Positions 8,735-16,701 of a stretch of 64,000 bases of DNA are shown piece by piece (position 1 is the stretch's first letter; each line of letters opens with the position of its first letter). The stretch covers positions 434,001-498,000 of the forward strand of contig NZ_CP053707.1 in assembly GCF_013201035.1 (NCBI RefSeq), read 5' to 3'. The position numbers and the translations under genes were made by a program. The notes under the pieces are model-generated. The model saw only the letters and a program-made list of their open reading frames with translations, had not been told where the DNA came from and made no database searches. The stretch is from Arthrobacter sp. NEB 688 (lineage in GTDB: Bacteria; Actinomycetota; Actinomycetes; Actinomycetales; Dermatophilaceae).

Positions 8735-8739
8735 CCGTC
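8692..8739. repeat. attL: 48-bp island boundary repeat
   Basis: These 48 bases are identical to 35964-36011. They cover nucleotides 1-43 of tRNA-Arg(ACG) plus five bases of its 5' flank. The flanks diverge at once on both sides (T versus G before, C versus A after). With an integrase gene just inside the other copy, this is the left attachment site of a 27.3-kb integrated element. Confidence 0.9.
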
Positions 8740-8770
8740 CCCTTGCGGGGACGCCCAGACGATACCGGAC
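8735..8770 (-). promoter_or_regulatory. Island-supplied tRNA-Arg promoter and leader hairpin
   Basis: On the minus strand a -10-like TATCGT (8764-8759) follows GTCCGG, 25 bases before the tRNA. The leader then forms GUCCCC-GCAA-GGGGAC (8752-8737), a hairpin with a GNRA tetraloop that ends two bases before the mature tRNA. The old chromosomal promoter, left at 36035-36040, has the matching GTCCGG plus TAGTCT. The island therefore appears to carry a replacement tRNA promoter. No good -35 hexamer is visible in either copy. Confidence 0.45.
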
Positions 8771-9271
8771 GGGTGCCCCCAGTCCGAAATCCAGACCTGT
8801 CGCAGGACAGTGCAAGGCCCGTGACCTGCGCAGATGCGCCCTGATCCTGGTCTTGGGCCGCGCACGGCCTTCCTTCGCGATGCTCAACCAGCCGGTCGAT
8901 CATGCTGCCTACCTTCTCCTTCGTTGTGTCCACGCAGACACATGTCCGTGTCCGCCGGAAACCCGCCAGGGTCTGACTCTGCATCCGCACCGCGACCTCC
9001 GCTCGTAGCTGCGATCAACGTGACGGCCGCGACACCCCTGGCACTCCCCCGTACGCAGCCGTCTGCGACACGCCAGCACAGATGGGCGTGACCCATCGAC
9101 GGCCTGAGGCACGACACCTCCCCGCTCTTCGGCACGACGGCGCCATCTCTCTCACCGCCCCGAGAGCCCCTGAACGCCTCCCATCCCTCCCCGGCTCGAG
9201 GGAGCGGCGGCTCTCTCCGAGGGCGACGACGGTGGTGGCCCCGCATCTGCGTGGCCACCACCGCCCACGGG
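8771..9271. other. Gene-free left end of the island
   Basis: About 500 bp without a convincing gene on either strand. Frames that stay open here lack coding-type third-position bias and have no ribosome binding sites. The only clear element is the terminator hairpin at 9231-9262. Regions like this next to an attachment site often carry integrase arm sites, but I see no clear repeated motif. Confidence 0.5.
9231..9262 (-). terminator. Terminator of the small repeat-protein gene
   Basis: GGTGGTGGCC (9231-9240) pairs perfectly with GGCCACCACC (9253-9262) across a 12-base loop. It begins ten bases past the stop of the minus-strand gene ending at 9272. Confidence 0.7.
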
Positions 9272-9481
9272 TCACACCTGCTGCTGGATGGTGCCTCCGG
9301 GGTTGCGGCGGGCCGCCGCATCGGTGACGAACTGCCCCGTACTCGCGGAACGGTTCACGGCGCGGGAGTTGCCCGTCCCCCGGCCGACCCGCTCCGTGGT
9401 CGTGGTTGCCGGGGACCGCCGCACAGCTGCTGCCGTGACGAAGCGCCCGGTGCGGGCGCTGCGGTTGATGGACTTGGCCAT
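9272..9481 (-). CDS. Small basic protein with duplicated NRSxxTGxFVT motif
   Basis: A 69-residue arginine- and serine-rich protein, MAKSINRSARTGRFVTAAAV at its start, built of two copies of one unit: NRSARTGRFVT (about residues 6-16) and NRSASTGQFVT (about 39-49), each followed by an A-x-RR-x-P turn and a threonine-rich tail. Short proteins with this repeated motif are scattered in bacteria, often on mobile DNA, and lack an assigned function; that is from memory of the pattern. The basic charge would suit nucleic-acid binding. The ATG at 9481 has only a weak GAGG upstream. A hairpin terminates the gene, which is monocistronic and divergent from the XRE-ImmA pair. Confidence 0.75.
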   Translation of the reverse strand: MAKSINRSARTGRFVTAAAVRRSPATTTTERVGRGTGNSRAVNRSASTGQFVTDAAARRNPGGTIQQQV

Positions 9482-9713
9482 GACATGGCCTCGATTCTGA
9501 GCGCCTTCCCGGACCGACACCCGCCCGCCGCCGTGTTCGGCGACGAAGAAGACGAGTAGCCTCGGCGGATCCGCTCGGCAGTGGATCGTGAGGCCTCGAA
9601 CCGGGAGACCCCGGTCGGGGCCTCATGCTCGTTAACTACGGAACCACACGGTAGCAGCGCCGCACAAGACCATACGCTTCACTTTCTCGCATATTTTGCG
9701 CACCCCGACTTGA

Positions 9714-9727
9714 TCCTGTCGACAGGA
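9714..9727 (+). promoter_or_regulatory. 14-bp palindrome overlapping a ribosome binding site
   Basis: TCCTGTCGACAGGA is a perfect palindrome whose right half supplies the AGGAG (9724-9728) that lies seven bases before the TTG start at 9736. As DNA it could be an operator, perhaps for the XRE protein encoded downstream. As RNA it could hide the ribosome binding site. An A/T-rich stretch with TATTTT at 9692-9697 lies just upstream and may include the -10 element. Confidence 0.45.
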
Positions 9728-9735
9728 GTCGCAGC

Positions 9736-10518
9736 TTGTGGTTCACTCGACGCATGAATCGATCTGTGGAGGCCGCCGGGGTCGCGCTCGCGGACGCCGC
9801 TACCTTGGTGGGGGACAGCGGGCTCGGCGTCGCGCTGTCCGAGCTGGTGCGTGAGGTCTGGTCGACCAATGTCGCCCGCTTCGCCCCCGAGGAGCACGGC
9901 GACACCAGCAAGTCGTTGGGCTGGCAGTGCTACGAGAACTTGAGGGTGATCGCCAGCCGGCGCTTCTTGGGCGACGAGGCCGTCCCCGCCGAGGAAAGGT
10001 GGGACATCCCGGGCCTGTGGGTGGGAACGCCCAAGAACGTCCTGACCATGCGCTTGTCCGGCATCTCACTCGTCTTCAAGAAGGCGCCACACGTCCAAGG
10101 ACGGGAGCCGCTGTGGGCCCGATTCCCAGAGTGGGAGACAGAGAGCTACATCCGACAGGACCTGGCGCGCAAGAACGCCGTCGTCTTGGGTGGAACCGCG
10201 CCGAGAAACTCCCAGCAGGGCGAGCTGCCGTTCGGGCCCGAGGACCAAGTCACCCCGGGCAGGGTCCGTGACTTCATGGTGGTGTGGGGCGGCGACCTCA
10301 ACACGGGCGAGACCTCGGGCTGGCTCACTGTTCCGGTGGCCTGGCCCGAGCTCCACTTCGCGGGCGTCACGCAGCTGTGGGCAGACGCAGACGGGTCCTC
10401 GACCGCAGATGCCCGACGCGACGAGCAAGAGGTCAACGAGGCGATTGCCGCGCAGGGTGACCTCGAGCCCATCGTGCGCCTCAAGGCCCGCCCGAGGGAC
10501 AGCCAGGGCGAGGCGTGA
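9736..10518 (+). CDS. Uncharacterised partner of XRE-ImmA/IrrE protein
   Basis: A 260-residue soluble protein that I do not recognise. It is mixed alpha/beta, with tryptophan-rich segments (RWDIPGLWVGTPKN near residue 92, FMVVWGGDLNTGE near 180, LPVAWPELHFAG-like strand near 200) and an LVFKKAPHV strand near 112. It has no signal peptide or membrane helix. The start is TTG at 9736, supported by AGGAG seven bases before; the first in-frame ATG (9754) has none. Its stop overlaps the GTG start of the XRE-metallopeptidase gene (GTGA), so the pair is co-translated. The coupling to an ImmA/IrrE gene suggests that it is the effector or target controlled by that protein, for example a toxin. This is inference from order alone. 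Confidence 0.7.
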   Translation: MWFTRRMNRSVEAAGVALADAATLVGDSGLGVALSELVREVWSTNVARFAPEEHGDTSKSLGWQCYENLRVIASRRFLGDEAVPAEERWDIPGLWVGTPKNVLTMRLSGISLVFKKAPHVQGREPLWARFPEWETESYIRQDLARKNAVVLGGTAPRNSQQGELPFGPEDQVTPGRVRDFMVVWGGDLNTGETSGWLTVPVAWPELHFAGVTQLWADADGSSTADARRDEQEVNEAIAAQGDLEPIVRLKARPRDSQGEA

Positions 10519-11609
10519 GAGCGACCAGGCCTTCCGGGCAGTCCACCGACTTCGACCCGTCGCGCCTCACGGTGGCCCGACGACTGCGCGGCATGTCCAA
10601 AGCCGCGCTCGCTCGCGAGGTCGGGATCTCGCCCACCGCCATCACGCAGTTCGAGAAAGGCGGCGCGAGACCGAGTCACGGCGTGCTGGCCCAGATGTGC
10701 CTGACGCTGGGCCTGCCACGTGACTTCTTCGGAGCCGGCAACCCGTTGGCACTCCTACCCGCCTCCGAGGCGCACTTCCGGTCCTTGCGCTCCACCAGCG
10801 CCACTGAGCGTGAAAAGGCCCTGGCGTTCGGCGAAGTCAGCTTGGAGGTTGTGCGGCTGATCGAGAACTACGTCGACTTCCCACCGCTGAACCTGCCCGA
10901 CATCTCCGTGCCCGAGAGCATGTCCCCAGAGGCAATCGCATCGTGCGCCGCCGAGGTCAGGGCAGCCTGGAGCCTCCCCGAAGGACCGATCGCGAACATG
11001 GTCAGCCTCCTGGAAGCGCACGGCATCCTGGCCCTTCCCCTGCCCGAGACCACGGACAGGAAGGTCGACGCGTTCTCCACGGCCGCCGGCGGTCGCCCCC
11101 TGGTCTTCTTCAAGCCGGGTGCTGGCGACAAGGCCCGTCGACGCTTTGATGCGGCCCACGAGCTCGGGCACTTGGTGTTGCACCCAGACACCGAACCTGG
11201 CTCGAAGACGGTCGAGCGGCAGGCGCACGCGTTTGCGGCAGAGTTCCTCATGCCACGCAGGCAGATTGAGCCTCTTCTTCCCAAGCGCATCGACTGGCCG
11301 ACACTTCACGACCTGAAGCAGACATGGCAGGTCAGCTTGCGCGCGCTGGTGTACCGCGCGCACGAACTGGGTCGCCTCAGCGACGCCTCGTACCGCAGGG
11401 CAAACCAGCAGCTTGCCATCTGGGGCCTCCCGGAGCCCGGGGAGCTCGGTCCTGCCGAATCTCCCCGCCTCCTAGGCAAGGCCAGAGCGCTTCTTGAGGA
11501 AAATAATATCGACTTGGCCTCGATCCTTAAGGCCGGTCGGATTCCGACGGACCTGTCGGACATGGTCTTATCTGCTGGGACGAGGATTCGACCAAACGTC
11601 ACTATCTAG
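10515..11609 (+). CDS. XRE-family regulator with ImmA/IrrE metallopeptidase
   Basis: A 364-residue two-domain protein. An XRE helix-turn-helix occupies about residues 18-65 (ARRLRGMSKAALAREVGISP, then ITQFEKGGARPS). A zinc metallopeptidase of the ImmA/IrrE (COG2856) type follows at about 160-290, with the HELGH motif at 215-219 and the downstream E-R-Q-A-H-A-F-A-x-E-F-L-M-P helix that supplies the third ligand. In known relatives the peptidase cleaves a repressor or antitoxin on a cue (ICEBs1 ImmA, Deinococcus IrrE). The GTG start overlaps the preceding stop. The pair likely forms a self-regulated stress or toxin-antitoxin-like module of the island. Confidence 0.85.
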   Translation: MRATRPSGQSTDFDPSRLTVARRLRGMSKAALAREVGISPTAITQFEKGGARPSHGVLAQMCLTLGLPRDFFGAGNPLALLPASEAHFRSLRSTSATEREKALAFGEVSLEVVRLIENYVDFPPLNLPDISVPESMSPEAIASCAAEVRAAWSLPEGPIANMVSLLEAHGILALPLPETTDRKVDAFSTAAGGRPLVFFKPGAGDKARRRFDAAHELGHLVLHPDTEPGSKTVERQAHAFAAEFLMPRRQIEPLLPKRIDWPTLHDLKQTWQVSLRALVYRAHELGRLSDASYRRANQQLAIWGLPEPGELGPAESPRLLGKARALLEENNIDLASILKAGRIPTDLSDMVLSAGTRIRPNVTI

Positions 11610-11859
11610 GTTTCGCCCCCAACTGGCGGCCAAGCCTTCAAGCATTTGATGACTTTCTTGCCCGCTTCCCTGCCTGTTAGAGCCGTCTGCGCCGCTCGGT
11701 TCTGCGCGAAGTCCACACGCCCGCGAGCTGTCGTCAGAGCCACATCGATCGGTCCAACGACCCTTGTTGCTCGCGCTATCCACGGATCATGGCCACGGGT
11801 GGCAGGATGCTGAACGCATCGGCCCGCGAGGCCACTTCATCACCTTCCAGGGGGACACA

Positions 11860-12690
11860 TTGTTCAGAGTCGGCCTGACCACCGCCTCAGCTGTCGGCAT
11901 CGCCCTTTTGATCAGCTCCTGCGCCGCAAACCCTGCGGCGCCGACCAGCAGTACCGCTACAGCTTCCTCGCCGAGCCCGACGCCCACGGCCAGCCTCTCG
12001 ACTAGCGCCGCAACGGATCAAGAGAGCCCCACAGCCAGTGAGATGCCCACACCGAGTGAGGAAGACAGCACCGGTGATGCCGCCGAGCCAGCCACGAGCG
12101 AGGGTGCGCTCAGTGTGCGGAAGTCAGGTATTGGGACGGTGGCCGACGGCGCCTTCATGTCGTGGGCGGTCGTTCTTGACAACGCCGGTCCGGACCTCTC
12201 CCTTGTCGACGTCACCGTGACCGGTTTGAGCAAATCCGGAGAGGCGGTCGCCACCACCAGCGAGACCCTGAGCCGGGTGCCCACTGGCGAGAGCTACGTC
12301 GCGGGCCTGTTCGATGAGAAGGGCGTCAAGAGGATCGAGGTTGACATCTCCGGTGATGACTCCCCTTACGCCGAGGATTACAGCCCGATTTCGGGGGAGC
12401 TGGGTAGCAGGGTTAGCGTGAGCGGGCGTTCCTTCGACGCCATAGTTAGGGCAACCGTGACGTCCAGCCTCGACGTCAAAACCAGCGATGGAATGCCGTT
12501 CTACATTGCCTACTTCGACGCCGATGGAAACGTGGTCGGCGGAAGCTCCGGGTTCACGCCCGGATCATTCAGACCCGGCAAAACACGACAGGTTGCACTG
12601 CAGAGCAGCATGATCGGCCCTCCTGCGGACCGCTTCAAGAGTGCCCGCATCTCCTTCGACCTTTCCGACAGCTACCTTGAGGCGTCCTAG
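11860..12690 (+). CDS. Secreted lipoprotein, function unknown
   Basis: A 276-residue exported protein. From the TTG at 11860, placed after a GGGGG purine run, the N-terminus is FRVGLTTASAVGIALLISSC, a signal peptide ending in a lipobox (ISSC). A low-complexity Ser/Thr/Pro linker of about 70 residues follows, then a beta-rich globular domain (about 100-276) with VVLDNAGPDLSLVDVTVTGL-type strands like FxLYD/DUF-type immunoglobulin folds. It resembles in plan the lipoprotein at 31232-32332 on the same island. There are no partners in the same operon. The role is unknown, probably cell surface. Confidence 0.7.
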   Translation: MFRVGLTTASAVGIALLISSCAANPAAPTSSTATASSPSPTPTASLSTSAATDQESPTASEMPTPSEEDSTGDAAEPATSEGALSVRKSGIGTVADGAFMSWAVVLDNAGPDLSLVDVTVTGLSKSGEAVATTSETLSRVPTGESYVAGLFDEKGVKRIEVDISGDDSPYAEDYSPISGELGSRVSVSGRSFDAIVRATVTSSLDVKTSDGMPFYIAYFDADGNVVGGSSGFTPGSFRPGKTRQVALQSSMIGPPADRFKSARISFDLSDSYLEAS

Positions 12691-12913
12691 AGGCCGAACT
12701 CTTCAGCACACCGGTCGGGCAGCCTGCGTCTGCAACCTTGAAGCCTTGGCCAAAGCAGCGCGCGGAACGGATTCACGGCCTCCCTTGGGCCTGGGGCGGT
12801 CCCAGGCGATAGACGTCTCCGCTGGAGGCTGCGGTCCATGCTTTCCCACGACTTCAGGGACCCTCGCCACGGCGGGGGCGTGGCGCCCTCGCTCCGCCCC
12901 AGATGCCCGTGGC

Positions 12914-13057
12914 TCAGCTCTCGCGTTCGAGGGCGCCAGAGCTAATGTTGATGGCCTGGCCATGGATGGCCGATGTGCCGTCGACCTTGCGGAAGAGCGA
13001 CACGGTCTGGGTGACGGGGCAGCCCCCGGCGCCGATGACGAAGAAGACGTCAAGCAT
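12914..13057 (-). CDS. Possible small ORF or gene remnant
   Basis: A 47-codon frame from ATG 13057, starting MLDVFFVIGAGGCPVTQTVS, with strikingly G/C-biased third positions. The same bias runs about 16 codons further upstream, until a TAG. That suggests the 3' remnant of a larger gene rather than a complete small gene, or a start I have missed. No family is recognised and no ribosome binding site is clear. The rest of 12691-13116 shows nothing else. Confidence 0.3.
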   Translation of the reverse strand: MLDVFFVIGAGGCPVTQTVSLFRKVDGTSAIHGQAINISSGALERES

Positions 13058-13116
13058 GCGCAGGGCCGTGGAGGTGCGTCCGGCCTTCTGCTTGGTCGTC
13101 GACTATGCGGTCCCGG

Positions 13117-14505
13117 TCACTCGCAGACGACCCCGTCGTGGTCTCGGTCCTGGTACCAGTCGTACTCGGGGTCCTTGCCGCTGTAGTACGGGCCGTAGCC
13201 GGCGGCGATGGCCGCCTTGCATGTCCCGAAGTGGGGATCCGTGGAGGTGGTCGGCTTCGGTGGCTTGGTCGCCGAAGGCTTGGGCTTGGGGGCTGCCGTC
13301 TTTGCGGGTTCCACCCGGCCGCCGCCGAGCGGGATGGCCTTGGTGGTAGGGAGCTTTTGGGTGGGGCAGGAGGTCAGGATCCGCTCGATCGCGTCGTGTT
13401 CGGCGGCGGTGACCCAGAGCTTGTACTTGGCCTTCACGGCGACCTGCCGGGCCACGTAGGCGCAGCGGTAGCTCTTGCTCGGGGGCAGCCACGTGGCGGC
13501 GTCGCCGTCGCTCTTGGACTGGTTGGTCGGGCCGTGGACGGCCAGCAGGTTCAGGGGGTCGTTGGCGAAACGGGCCCGCGTGCCGGCATCCAGCTTCTGG
13601 GCGCCCTTCTGCCACGCGTCGGAGAGGGCGACGACGTGGTCGATCTGGACGGCGGAAGAAGTGCCCTGCCCGCGCACGAAGCGCATGTCCTTGCCCGTGT
13701 AGGGCTCGCGCAGGGTGCCGGTGAGGACGAGGCAGCCGTTCGTGCCGGCCTTGAGTGTGATGCCCCGCAGGTCGCGGCGCAGGATGTCGTTGCGGGTGTC
13801 GCATCCGTTGCGGTCCACGTCCGCCCACGCCTGACCGAAGTTGGCCCGGTCGTAGCCGGTCTTGGGTGCGCGGCCCTTGACCGCCAGGGCGGCCAGAGCC
13901 GCCAGAGCAGTCCCGCGCCCCGCAGCCGGCTTGGTCGGAGTGGTGGTGGGGGTCGCGCTGGGCGACGGCGAAGGGCTGGACGCGCTGGGCGTCGCCGTCG
14001 GTGTTGGGGCGGCCGTCTGCGTCGGGGTCGGCGACGCGCTCGCCTCTGCAGGTGCGAGGGCCGTTGCCGAGGCGACAGCGGAGGTGGTCGGTGGAGGCGT
14101 GTCGGCGGTGGCGCCGCCGACTCCGGCAAGCACGATGGCACCCGCGAGAGCGGCGCCGGCCTGGGCGCGGCCTCTCAGGCGCGCCCAGGAGACGTGTCCA
14201 CGGGCCAGGCCGACAACCGCAACGACGAGGGCGTACACGCTGGTCATGATGAGCAGACCGCTCAGCCCGGAGCTGGCGGCACCCAGCCCCGCCGTGAGCA
14301 CCAGCCCGCCCCACCCCGCCCAGGCCGCCGGACCCATCCGTCGTACCGGGTGCTGCGAGCCGGACCAAGCCGGAGTCGCGGTCTGCTGTGCAGGCGGGAC
14401 ATAGGTCGGCGGCGCCGGCACGATGTGCTGGGTCCACCGCTGCCCGTCCCAGTACCGCTGCCCTGCCTCGGTGGGGTACCACCCCGCCGGCGCGTCGTTG
14501 CCCAT
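13117..14505 (-). CDS. Membrane-anchored DUF2510/HNH (DUF1524) nuclease with excalibur tail
   Basis: A 462-residue protein. Residues 1-30 are a DUF2510 motif (PAGWYPTEAGQRYWDGQRWT). Two hydrophobic stretches about 60-130 anchor it in the membrane, and a Ser/Thr/Pro-rich linker follows. The HNH-type nuclease domain (DUF1524/GmrSD-like) carries IDHVVALSDAW and NDPLNLLAV with N-x-x-K (TNQSKSD). The C-terminus is a calcium-binding excalibur motif, DRDHDGVVCE. A GGGGGG purine run fits the ATG at 14505 better than the ATG two codons earlier (14511). A nuclease outside the membrane may act on incoming DNA or on neighbours, or recycle DNA. It is monocistronic. Confidence 0.8.
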   Translation of the reverse strand: MGNDAPAGWYPTEAGQRYWDGQRWTQHIVPAPPTYVPPAQQTATPAWSGSQHPVRRMGPAAWAGWGGLVLTAGLGAASSGLSGLLIMTSVYALVVAVVGLARGHVSWARLRGRAQAGAALAGAIVLAGVGGATADTPPPTTSAVASATALAPAEASASPTPTQTAAPTPTATPSASSPSPSPSATPTTTPTKPAAGRGTALAALAALAVKGRAPKTGYDRANFGQAWADVDRNGCDTRNDILRRDLRGITLKAGTNGCLVLTGTLREPYTGKDMRFVRGQGTSSAVQIDHVVALSDAWQKGAQKLDAGTRARFANDPLNLLAVHGPTNQSKSDGDAATWLPPSKSYRCAYVARQVAVKAKYKLWVTAAEHDAIERILTSCPTQKLPTTKAIPLGGGRVEPAKTAAPKPKPSATKPPKPTTSTDPHFGTCKAAIAAGYGPYYSGKDPEYDWYQDRDHDGVVCE

Positions 14506-15034
14506 GACCATCCCCCCTGCTGCACTTCCCGGCTACTGCGTCGGAACGGTAGCCCCTCCCACCGACGGGCGCGGACGGTTCCGGGCTTCGAGCGTCTGGG
14601 CCGGGCCGGCTGATCGCGGGCTGGGTCTGGTCGTCACACGCTGTGGGAGGCGAGGAGGTGCGTGACGTGAATGAGGTCCTGCACACCACCGCTGCGCGCC
14701 GCTAACTACCGCGCGACACCCCGCAGGCCTGCTTGCTCAGCGGCGGTGCCATCGGGTTGGGCGCTGGGGTCCCGGAGCTGACGGCGGAGCCGCCTTGCGC
14801 CCGCTGTTCGGTGCCAGGGCGGAGCAGACTCTGCGGCGTCGTCCCCTGCCAAGACGCGTCGCTGCCGGAAAGTTGCGAGAACTCGCACTCTGGCATCGTT
14901 CGCGCAGGTCAGCGCCTCGACATCCGCCGACGAGGGATACCAGCAGCCATGGTTCCGGTTGCGTCCTCGCGAGGTGTTCGTAGGTTGTCTGGTCGGGAAG
15001 GGATGAGGTTCTACCGGGTCGAGGGGGTTGTGCG
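14506..15034. other. Intergenic region with a candidate promoter
   Basis: A 529-bp gap between the divergent surface nuclease and the WXG-like/toxin operon. No frame has convincing coding bias. The region holds a candidate promoter for the toxin operon at 14959-14986 and must also hold the nuclease promoter, which I cannot pick out. Confidence 0.5.
14959..14986 (+). promoter_or_regulatory. Candidate promoter of the toxin-immunity operon
   Basis: TTGCGT (14959-14964) and TAGGTT (14981-14986) are separated by 16 bases. They lie about 50 bases upstream of the WXG-like gene start. The match is modest. Confidence 0.3.
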
Positions 15035-15328
15035 GTGCAGGGGTTCGAGGTGGACCCGTCGACGTTGGTCGACGAGGCGAGGTCCTTGGACGCGGTTGTC
15101 TCGGGCGTGGCTTCTGGACGCCTCCAAGGGGTCCGGACGGGGCACACCGGTGTCGGGGAGCTCGACCGTGCGGTCGGCAGCTTCACTCACGCTTGGCAGG
15201 AGGGGCTGCAGGTGATGCTCGAGGACGCCTCGGACCTGACGGACGGGATGCGAGCGGCCGCCAGACGGTACCTGGACCTGGACGCTGCTGCGGCCGAGCG
15301 GCTGCGCTCGCAGCAGCCGGAGCGATGA
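15035..15328 (+). CDS. WXG100-like small partner of a secreted toxin
   Basis: A 97-residue helical protein from GTG 15035, laid out as two helices around a turn. It has the size and position of WXG100/ESX-type proteins: an N-terminal FEVDPSTLVDEARSLDAVV helix and a second helix with FTHAWQEGLQVMLEDAS. The canonical W-x-G is not obvious; the tryptophan lies in the second helix. Its stop overlaps the ATG of the toxin gene (ATGA). Such proteins pair with LXG-like toxins to form the type VII secretion signal. No EccC ATPase or other ESX core gene is in the window, so export must rely on a system elsewhere in the genome. Confidence 0.7.
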   Translation: MQGFEVDPSTLVDEARSLDAVVSGVASGRLQGVRTGHTGVGELDRAVGSFTHAWQEGLQVMLEDASDLTDGMRAAARRYLDLDAAAAERLRSQQPER

Positions 15329-16701
15329 GCGCCTGGGGCGACCTGTCCGCCGGCCTCGCGCCGCGTGACCTGGTCCGGGGCGATGAGAGCGGCTTGTTGC
15401 TGGCCTCGCTCGAGCTGGAGTCGTGGAGCTCGGTGATCCAGGACGTCATCGACGGGTACAGCTCGTCGGCACCGCTGTGGGAGGGGCGAGCCCGGGAGCA
15501 GTGGACGCGGCGCACCACGGCCGAGGGACGTAGGTGGCGGGTCGCGGAGTCGGCGTTCCGCACGGCTGCCGACGCGCTCGATGCCTACCGCGGTGCGCTG
15601 CTCGGGGCGCGGGAGACCGCGCACGAGGCTCGCCGCCTCTGGGACAGGGGTGTTGCCGCCGCCCAGGCGCAGGAACGGTCCCTCGCCCAGCAGCGCTCGG
15701 CCGCGCGCGCCACTGGGAAGCGCGTCTTCGTCGAGCCGGTGCTGAGTGCCGGCGACGCCGACAAGGAGAGGGCTGCCCGCCTCCTGGAGCAGGCCCGGGC
15801 AGGGCTGCAGGAGGCAGGGCTACAGGCGGCGCGCACGCTGCGGAGCCTCGCTGAGCTGGCGCCTGAGCGGAAGTCATTGACGCAGTCCCTCGCCGAGCTG
15901 AGCAGTCCCGCGATCTTCGCTGCCACCTGGTGGGCCCGGATGAGCGAGCAGGACCGGCACGCCGCGGGGACCGACTTCGCCGGCCTGATGAACCACGACC
16001 CCCAGGTGATGCGCGAGTTCGGTGCCGGCATGGCGGCCGGCGCCGGCGACGCGCTGATCTCGATGAACCACAACGCCGGCCCCGAGATGTCTGAGGCGTG
16101 GAAATCGCAGACGAACGAGTGGGCGTGGCAGCACCAGATGGCCCCGGGCGGTCTGGCCATGTCCGGCGGGATCCTCGTCGGGGGCGAGCTGGTCAACTCC
16201 ATCTCTGGCCCCGAAGGGCGCGCCGCCACCGCGACCGAGCGAGCGGCTCAACGGCTGCTGCGCCGTCTGGAGCGGTACGAGCGGCGCTACGGGATCACCG
16301 ACCCCGTCCAGATCTGGGACAAGGTCGGTCCCTTGCGCCGCGGGATCATGGTCGAGGCGCACCACGGCGGCAACCTGCCCGGTGGGTTCAAAACCATCGA
16401 CATCTGGGACGAGCGCTCAGGCAGCGCCACGAGCGTGAAGTCGATGGACCTTCGTGCGCCCACCTACTCCAGCGATGCCTCGGTTCGCTCCACCCTGAAG
16501 GGCTACGTCGACTCGATGGCCGACTTCGAGGGCGCCCGGCGAGGCGAGGTGCGGATCACCAGGTTCGACGTCACGTCCCGCAACCTGCTCGTCGTCATCC
16601 CACCCCAGGCCAGCACCCCGGCGCACCATGCCATCGTGGAGTCGATGCAGGAGTACGCCCGCAGCGTGGGCGTCACCATGACACTGAAGGAGTGGCCGTG
16701 A
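15325..16701 (+). CDS. Polymorphic toxin with PD-(D/E)XK-like nuclease C-terminus
   Basis: A 458-residue protein. Residues 1-190 form a long helical domain like type VII secreted toxin heads, and 190-310 a linker with a small hydrophobic Gly/Ala-rich patch. Residues about 325-458 match the pattern of a CdiA-CT-type restriction-fold nuclease: RG at 339-340, E344, D359 and the SVKSMDL motif with K372, then Y381 and a LKGYVDSM helix. E-D-K is the expected PD-(D/E)XK catalytic set. Its start overlaps the WXG-like partner and its stop overlaps the following immunity gene (GTGA). It probably cleaves nucleic acid in competing cells. Whether the target is DNA or tRNA cannot be told. Confidence 0.8.
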   Translation: MSAWGDLSAGLAPRDLVRGDESGLLLASLELESWSSVIQDVIDGYSSSAPLWEGRAREQWTRRTTAEGRRWRVAESAFRTAADALDAYRGALLGARETAHEARRLWDRGVAAAQAQERSLAQQRSAARATGKRVFVEPVLSAGDADKERAARLLEQARAGLQEAGLQAARTLRSLAELAPERKSLTQSLAELSSPAIFAATWWARMSEQDRHAAGTDFAGLMNHDPQVMREFGAGMAAGAGDALISMNHNAGPEMSEAWKSQTNEWAWQHQMAPGGLAMSGGILVGGELVNSISGPEGRAATATERAAQRLLRRLERYERRYGITDPVQIWDKVGPLRRGIMVEAHHGGNLPGGFKTIDIWDERSGSATSVKSMDLRAPTYSSDASVRSTLKGYVDSMADFEGARRGEVRITRFDVTSRNLLVVIPPQASTPAHHAIVESMQEYARSVGVTMTLKEWP

